From the NCBI GenBank assembly GCA_015680685.1, contig MNCI01027120.1, forward strand, positions 419,390 to 483,389: a stretch of DNA of 64,000 nucleotides. Reading direction: 5' to 3'. Shown one piece after another: positions 57,664-64,000 of the stretch; the stretch's first letter is position 1; each line of letters starts with the position of its first letter. A program made the translations under genes and the position numbers. The notes under the pieces were generated by a model that ran no database searches, was not told the DNA's origin, and was given only the letters and a program-made list of their open reading frames with translations. Source of the stretch: Gnetum montanum. Taxonomy: Eukaryota; Streptophyta; Gnetopsida; Gnetales; Gnetaceae.

Positions 57664-60333
57664 ATGTAGTTGTGAACTGACACTTCAGAATGTCAACACA
57701 ATCTCGAAACTAGCCCATAACAAATGTGAGAAATAAGTGTGTGGACAAAAAGAAGCACAGGCCACTAAACTAAAAGATACCTAGTGATCAAAAATTGAGA
57801 ACCTGAAAGTGTCTAAAACATGCATGAAATAGTTTGACCCACTTATTAACTTTTATTTTCAGAAAATGATTGCAATTGAGAGCTCACAAATGGAAACATT
57901 AAACCATAATCATACACAAGTAGATAGAGGAAATAAGGACTTAGAATTTGAATTTAGGAATCAACAAGAGAGTATAGTTGGAACTTCTAAGGTATAAAGG
58001 CCATCTAGTCCAAAAAAATATGTATCCTAAAATGATCAAAATTTGATTACTATCAAGATTACTTGGGATAATAACCAAAAAAATAAATCATTGAGGATGG
58101 TAATTGAGAAACTTGGAGTGTATGATCTAGGGGATCTAGGGTCCATTTTCTGAATACTTTCCCGTGAGTTTAGTCATGGGAGAGATGCCTTATCCTAACT
58201 TAGTAATTAATAAGCACTTTTTAACTTTTTTGTTTTCTAAATTTTATGGCTTATAATTTTTGTTATACCTTTTTCTTTTCTTAATAATTTTTCACATTCT
58301 TTGATATCTTCTCATTCTTTTATACTTTTCATTTCTTAATCATTTGATATTCTTTGTTATTTTCTAATTTGTTAATAATGTTTCATTCTTTTTATCTTTT
58401 CAATCTTGATATCTTTTCTAATTTTTTGTATTTTGCCTTCATTTTGCTTGTACATATTTTCATCAATTTTCAATAAAACACTCCAAATAAAGCAAGATGT
58501 ATTTTCAATAAGGTGAATATTTCTCTATATTATTGATCATAAGAGACTAATTATCTATACAATGAGACCATAGCATTCATATACCCATTCCAACAATAAG
58601 AGGATCCTACCATGGCCATAATGATATTCTTCTCATAATAAAACTAAGACTAGACTTGTGATCATTATGTCTAGGACAGATGAGTGAAGAACCAAGTGGG
58701 AATGCAAAGGGTGTGACATCAAGGGGATTTTTGGAATTTCTTGGATTACTATTATGATTTCTATCCTTTTGCTAAAGATGTATTCTATCCTTGTAGATCT
58801 AACAAAAAATGGAAGTAAACACACCAAATAAAGCAAGATGTAGTTTCAATAAGGTGAATATTTCTCTATATTATTGATCATAAGAGACTAATTATCTATA
58901 CAATGAGACCATAACATTTGTATACCCATTCCAAAAATAAGAGGATCTTACCATGGCCATAATGATATTCTTCTCATAATAAAACTAAGACTAGACTTAT
59001 GATCATTATGCCTGGACAGACGAGTGAAGAACCAAGTGGGAATGCAAAGGGTGAGACATCAAGGGGATTTGTGGAATTTCTTGGATTACTACTATGATTT
59101 ATATCCTTTTGCTAAAGATGTATTCTATCCTTGTAGATCTAACAAAAAATGGAAGTAAGAGTATAATAAGTGTTGCCTTACCATGTCATTGGAAAGACAT
59201 GTTACCCATGCCTAAAGATAGTCCTTTGGTAAGGTCAACACAGTCAAAAATAAAATTCATTTACAAAATAAGTTTTTAGGAGTCCCACTAGAAAGACATG
59301 TTACCCATGCTTGAAGGTAGGTAGCTTCTCAGGAATCTAAAAATAATAATAAAAGTGCAATTAATAAACTCCTCCCTTGGACAATACACCAAGTGGTAAT
59401 ACTCTTTGCAACAATGGTAGTCTTATGGTTGTGAACTTAAGAGATGAAGTAATGTGTTATCATTGGAAAGTGGTCTAGACTTAGTTTGAGTCTTAGAACA
59501 AAGTGCTAATGATTACTCTAATCACAAATTCCACACAAGAATTCATTATGCTTGTGGTAAGACACCTCACATCTCGATTCCAATAATCCCTTCTACGGTC
59601 AATCTCACCTCATAGTATAGTTCATCATAACTTGTGGTTTTATGTAATATGACATTATTTTCCTAACCTAGTGATACGACCATGTGTGTTTTGCTAAACA
59701 TGTATGTCTTACATTCAACTCCTTAAGTACCTAGGCACACTTTTAGGCATGGTTATACAAGGGCACTAAGGGATGGAGCTTGGTTTGGGGAGGACCCACT
59801 TGTATAACTTTTGTATTTCATACTTTGCAAGAAATTCCACATCATCTTGTGCCTTCTAAGATCATCCAAACATCTAATAAATACTTCCCTTACTTTCAAA
59901 AATCTATCCATGAACCTACAACCCTTAATCCATCTTATATGCACTTAATCAACTTTCATAGCCCAAAACTCCTTCTTTATGAGCTTTCAATGCCTAATTA
60001 TTGCAACTTGAGCATCATAGCTATTCTAAAATTCTCTAGGAATGTCCACTGTCTTCCTATCATTCAATTTGACTCATTTTTTACATTAGAAAATGCTCAT
60101 AAAAATTGAACTTTTTGAGGTGACGTCGTTGATATGATGTATTGCTGCAAAAATACTATATATCAACACGGGGATTTAGAGAAAAAATTTTTGTTCTTAC
60201 CATTTTCCATAAGATAAGCTTTTACTCATCTTCTTTTGAGCTATTTCACGCTAACTTCCACAAGCCATAACTTTTCCCCTGTAGTTTCAATTTCTAAAAT
60301 TATTGAACCTTGCTGATCACGAAGTGCTCAACT
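57664..60333 (+). other. Gy4 post-protease and 3' non-coding region
   Basis: 57664-58140 has no pol motif. The landmark TTTAGTCATGGGAGAGATGC near 58172 corresponds to the sequence after integrase in Gy3. T-rich DNA follows (58200-58450), then a duplicated block carrying GGGTG(T/A)GACATCAAGGGG, then two GAAAGACATGTTACCCATGC blocks (59202 and 59293) and GGGGAGGACCCACTTGTATA near 59788. No gene supported. Confidence 0.72.
58477..59158 (+). repeat. 341-bp tandem duplication in Gy4
   Basis: 58477-58817 and 58818-59158 run in parallel from CAC(T/A)CCAAATAAAGCAAGATG to AAAAAATGGAAGTAA, with only scattered differences. Far more similar to each other than Gy4 is to its relatives, so the duplication is fairly recent. 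Confidence 0.92.
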
Positions 60334-60354
60334 TAGTCATGGAGGGATGACATC
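60334..60354 (+). other. Gy4 polypurine tract and stub of the 3' LTR
   Basis: TTAGTCATGGAGGGA followed by TGACATC, the same seven bases as the Gy4 LTR start. From 60355 the sequence no longer resembles the LTR. Confidence 0.6.
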
Positions 60355-60363
60355 GAGGATAAT

Positions 60364-61666
60364 TTGAGCCAAATTTTTCAAAAAAATGACCTAACTCTAG
60401 AAGATAGTCTAAGGGTGAGTAAGATAAAACATAAAGGATATTATCATGAATTTAGTAATTTCAAGCCAAATAATTCAACAAATTCTTCTAATAAACCATT
60501 CCAACTAATTCTATGGTATTATGAGCCAAAAGAGATAATAAGTGTGGGAGGTCATGAAAATTAAAGATGAGCATCTAAGAGGTTTCTTTTTGGAAATATT
60601 TGTAACTTTGTAGTCATAATACAATAAAAACTTGATCTAACTAAGGGTATGATCAAGGTAAAAGACTATTAAATAATGATATGAACATTCTAATAATTTC
60701 AAATCCTTTTTGAATGCAGATGGCCCAGAAGATGATAGCAAAAGGAGGACCCTCACAACCAAGAAGCAAAAGACCAAGAGGCCAAGGGAGAGGTCATAGT
60801 GGAGAACAAACTCCACCAGTAGAGCACATGGAGTAGGAAGCTCAATATTTTAGTATCTATTAACAAATGCCTACTACTAAACACTCTACCTAAGTGGAGG
60901 CTAAAGCACCATAAGTACCAGAACAAGGACAACACCTCATGCTATCACCTGAATGTCTCCTAGCCATCCAGGAAAAGTCAATGATGTCCACAGTCATTAT
61001 GGAACTCAATTTTTCCCCTTTATGGAGTTTGCACTAGAGGTCGTCAAAACACAACTCCAATCATCTCTCATGTGGCCTACCTTGTCAACAAGTGGAGAAT
61101 GGTACTTAGGGGAAATCCTTCAATTTTAGCAAAATAAGCAAGCCAATGCCATGGTAAAGATAAAAGGAGTTTCCATGTCATATTTAGTGGAGGAAATATC
61201 TAAAGCCCTCAATTTGCCAAATGAAGAGGAGAATGTAACACAGATATTCACATGGTCTGATACTAATGTAAAGATATTGTAGCTACACTCAGCCTTTGGC
61301 AAGGAGGATAAGGAGTATAGTGAGTTGACTGTAGAGGACAAGATATATTTCAAGATTGGCACCTATCATCTATTCCCTACTAAAAGCCTTAATAAGATAT
61401 CCACTTATGCAACTAGAGGAAGAACCATATTGATGGAAAACTTCAATGCCAGTATTACCCATCTGTACTTCCTCAAAATCCAAAGGCGATTTGAAGAGAA
61501 GAAGGTGGGGAAGCCAACACTACCATTCCCCTGCCTTATCAGGAAGCTATGTAAACAAGCAAGCATACTTGGTTATACAAACGATGTTTTGAGGAAAACT
61601 CAAAATACCTCATATGTTGATATATCAAAATCCATGACTCCAAAGAAGGATCAATTGGAAAAATAG
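60364..61666 (+). pseudogene. Unrecognised transposon-like protein, decayed
   Basis: Frames in series with stops: 60364-60564 (MSQIFQKNDLTLEDSLRVSK); a basic stretch near 60720 (MAQKMIAKGGPSQPRSKRPR); then about 61020-61666, ending with a 113-codon open segment containing YHLFPTKSLNKISTYATRGR, TILMENFNASITHLYFL and KPTLPFPCLIRKLCKQASI. The LPFP.LI..LCK ending resembles the family annotated as putative plant transposon protein (PF20167-like), often found beside LTR-element gag; that is from memory and unverified. A Gln/Ser/Pro-rich tail follows to about 61800. It begins right after the Gy4 LTR stub, so it may belong to an element inserted there. Confidence 0.45.
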
Positions 61667-61869
61667 GTAGGTATTGAGGGAGCTATAGGCTCAACTCCTG
61701 CTGACACCATTCAAGCTACTAGAAAATAGTAGCAAGTAGGACCTAGTAGCCAGTTGCCAACTGATCAGAAACAACAACAGTAGCAAGTTTCACCGCTACC
61801 ACTTTAATATTATTAATCTTCCATGAGGCATTTGCAATAGATTGTAGATACAATTTGTACCATCCGAAA

Positions 61870-62760
61870 TCGTTGATGAAAGGCTAGAATGATCGAACAT
61901 CGAAAGATCTACAGATGAAACAGTAAGCCCCTGCCTTCACCTGAGGGAAAGTTGGAAAAATGAAGGCAAGTTTCCTTGGATGGTCTGCACGCAGATCAAA
62001 CAAGGACTTCCCCTAGCGTACACAATGATAGTGCATCGGGTTATCGTAAACAAATGCAAACGTAAACGTGTATAAGTGCAAACAAGGTTTAAATATCATA
62101 AGCAGAAAATACTATAAACTGTAAATATGATTGGCAAAAATGTAACTGTTTGTATTGATTAAAAATTACAAAGAAGTGCACCAGTCAGAACATAGTTGCA
62201 GAATGATTGCAAGGTAGATGTTTAGCCCCGATGTGAAGGGTGTACAGATGCTGAGAGAGTGCAGGTTTTCTGGCTCCAAAGTGTCCGGCATGTGAGATTT
62301 GGATGCTCAAAGTTTCTTAGTGTGACCAAGTTTTGTATGGAGAAATTTACCCAGCATTCTATGCTCTTTTGCGTTTAGAATTTCCAACCCTTGGTTTAGT
62401 GTGAGATCGGGGTATTTATGCAGGTTTGAGCGTAGGATTCGGATCTATGTGGAAGATCCATGGTTACTAGATGCAGGAAATGCAGATCAGGCAACAGATG
62501 TGAACGTTTTGACTAGATGCAAAAAATTTTACAATGTACAAGGTGCAGTGTGACCAAGATCTCTTACACAGGCATGTGTGATCCATAGCGTAAGAGCTTG
62601 ATACGTTGAAAAATGCAAAATGTACAAAGAATGTTAAAGTACAAGAGTGGATCTGGATGTCTGGCCTTTGGATTTGCAGATCTATGCTATTTTTGCTCTG
62701 CCAAGGCCTCCAGCATGTGTGGATCTAGTTCTGGCATGTTTGTAGCATGTCCTACCATCA
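61870..62760 (-). repeat. LTR-like promoter and leader region on the minus strand
   Basis: On the minus strand, GCATAAATACCCC (plus 62409-62421) looks like a TATA box. It is followed by about 500 bp with no coding frame, several CA/CT-rich stretches, and T-rich sequence at about 62100-62170, a layout typical of R and U5. No paired LTR or target duplication is in the window, and the exact ends are not determined. If correct, U3 extends rightwards into the 192-bp array. Confidence 0.35.
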
Positions 62761-62823
62761 GCGTCTAGTGTCCAGCGTCTAGCATCCAGCGTATGAAAGT
62801 GTTTACACTGCTGGAAGCATGTC

Positions 62824-64000
62824 AGCGTGACTAACAACGTATGACCTAAAAATAGTGCATTTGAACCCATTTTTGACCTGTGAGACTCATTTTCAGAGTG
62901 GATATGCATGCCATGGGTCATGAGGGTTCTGTGTGCGAAATTTGGACTGATTTGGATGTCGTTTTGACCTTGTTTTGGTTGATGACGCTGGGTATTACGC
63001 TGTGTAGCGTCTGAAAAGTTAACCCCAGCGTCACCAAGTGTTTTTGCCCTATTTTGAGCTCATTTTTGTATGTTGATGATTTTTTGATGTTTCCTGACTA
63101 CTACCTACTCTCTAGGGTGGCCTGGGTATTGATTTTGACTCCGTTTTATTTTTTTTCAAGCCTGTTTAGTATGGTCACGCTATGCTTACGCTGTGTAGCA
63201 TGACCAAAGTGTGGCCCCAATGTGACCAAGCTTAAATGGCATGTTTGAAGCCCAAATATTAATTTTTTGAAGCTTGTGAACATGTACAATTGTTTCCTAG
63301 CTCCCAGGAGTCAAATTCATGTCAAAATTCTACCTAGATGTGCCTAAATTAAGATGTGCTTGTTTGGTCATGTTATGCAGCGTTTGAAAAAGTAACCCCA
63401 GCATCACCAAGTCAAAATGGCATATTTGAAGCTCAAATGTTGATTTTCTAGAGGCTGGGAGCTACTAGGGACCTTGGTGAAGGTCATGGGGGATCCTTGT
63501 GCTTGATTTCGGTCTATTTTAGCTTAGTTTTGGGGCTCCAAAAGTTGGTGACGTTGATCCTTACGCTGTGCAATGTCTGAAAAGTAATCCCAACATCACC
63601 AAGTCAGAATGGCACATTTGAGGCCAAAATTTTAATTTTCTAGAGGCTGGGAGCTGCTAAGGACCTTGGTGAAGGTCATGGAGGGTCCTTGTGCTTAATT
63701 TTAACTTATTTTGTCTCAGCTTTGGGGCTCCAAATGTTAGTGACACTGATCCTTACGTTGTGCAGCGTCTGAAAAGTAATCGCAGTGTCACCAAGTCAAA
63801 ATGGAATATTTGAGGCCCAAATTTTGATTTTCTAGAGGTTGGGAGTTACTGAGGACCTTGGTGAAGGTCATGAGGGGTCCTTGTGCTCAATTTCAGCTTG
63901 TTTTGGCTCAGTTTTGGGGCTCCAAAGGTTGGTGACGCTGATCCTTACGTTGTGCAGCGTCTGAAAAAGTAACCCCAGCGTCACCAAGTTAAAATGGCAC
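62824..64000. repeat. Tandem array with a period near 192 bp, running off the window
   Basis: The marker (A)CCAAGTCAAAATGGCA recurs at about 63031, 63225, 63407, 63599, 63791 and 63983, giving spacings of 194, 182, 192, 192 and 192. A weaker unit begins near 62824. GGGGCTCCAAA recurs at 63532, 63724 and 63916. Units carry paired motifs such as CTGATCCTTACGCTGTGCAG and CCCAGCGTCACCAAG. The first units are degenerate and the later ones more uniform, as is common at array edges. Confidence 0.92.

Larger units (their letters stand above)
53651..60354 (+). mobile_element. Gy4: Athila/Tat-type element with gag and protease but no pol
   Basis: 5' LTR 53651-54523, primer site 54525, gag 54667-56560, protease 57180-57663, then only about 480 bp before the 3' non-coding landmark that follows integrase in Gy3. 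Reverse transcriptase, RNase H and integrase are absent. The 3' non-coding region includes a 341-bp tandem duplication. A polypurine-like tract precedes only seven bases of 3' LTR (60348-60354). It lies in the Gy2 3' non-coding region. Confidence 0.78.

Noticed and set aside
60117-60160. TGACGTCGTTGATATGATG as an alternative start of the Gy4 3' LTR.
   Set aside because: It is only loosely similar to the Gy4 U3 and is not preceded by a polypurine tract; the site at 60348 fits better.
1-64000. tRNA, rRNA or other structured RNA genes.
   Set aside because: I looked for tRNA-like B-box context and rRNA-like conserved stretches by eye and saw none I could support; only primer-binding sites complementary to tRNA ends were found.

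Overview
No intact protein-coding gene was found. The window reads as intergenic DNA from a large, repeat-rich seed-plant genome; a gymnosperm is my best guess, but that is an inference. Supporting signs are an AT-rich background, several layers of decayed Ty3/gypsy LTR retrotransposons, plant L1-type LINEs, a broken intron-containing plant gene, and a 19-base run of N that marks draft assembly. Nearly every reading frame is interrupted, and many stops fit C-to-T or G-to-A decay.

Layout. 1-4496: pol and 3' non-coding part of a decayed gypsy element (Gy1). 4497-6960: 5'-truncated LINE-A (+). 7145-13330: near full-length LINE-B (-), tail-to-tail with LINE-A. 13331-19890: AT-rich DNA with two local duplications and no recognised gene. 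19898-22095: minus-strand exons of a broken plant gene resembling the GST-C-like N-terminus of the AIMP1/Arc1p-type tRNA-synthetase cofactor. 22535-23909: start of a third LINE (LINE-C), cut off by an LTR element.

23910-60354 is one nested structure. The outer element Gy2 (Athila/Tat-type, tRNA-Asp primer site) interrupts LINE-C. Gy2 is in turn split three times. Gy3 is complete, with both LTRs and a perfect AAGAC target duplication, and sits inside the Gy2 5' LTR. Sol5, an LTR-like block flanked by GGAAG, sits just upstream of the Gy2 reverse transcriptase and is itself split by Tat6. Tat6 has both LTRs and encodes only gag and protease. Gy4, another gag-protease element without reverse transcriptase or integrase, sits in the Gy2 3' non-coding region. 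Removing Sol5 and Tat6 rejoins the two halves of Gy2 in register with Gy1.

60355-64000: an unrecognised decayed protein-coding stretch, then a minus-strand LTR-like promoter region, then a tandem array with a period of about 192 bp that runs off the window.

The most distinctive content is (1) two gag-protease-only elements, one with a 3.6 kb single frame that has stops but no visible frameshift, (2) a downstream ORF shared at the same spacing by LINE-A and LINE-B, (3) LTRs whose length difference comes mostly from a 117-bp repeat lying downstream of the TATA box, and (4) the pseudogene with preserved splice sites.
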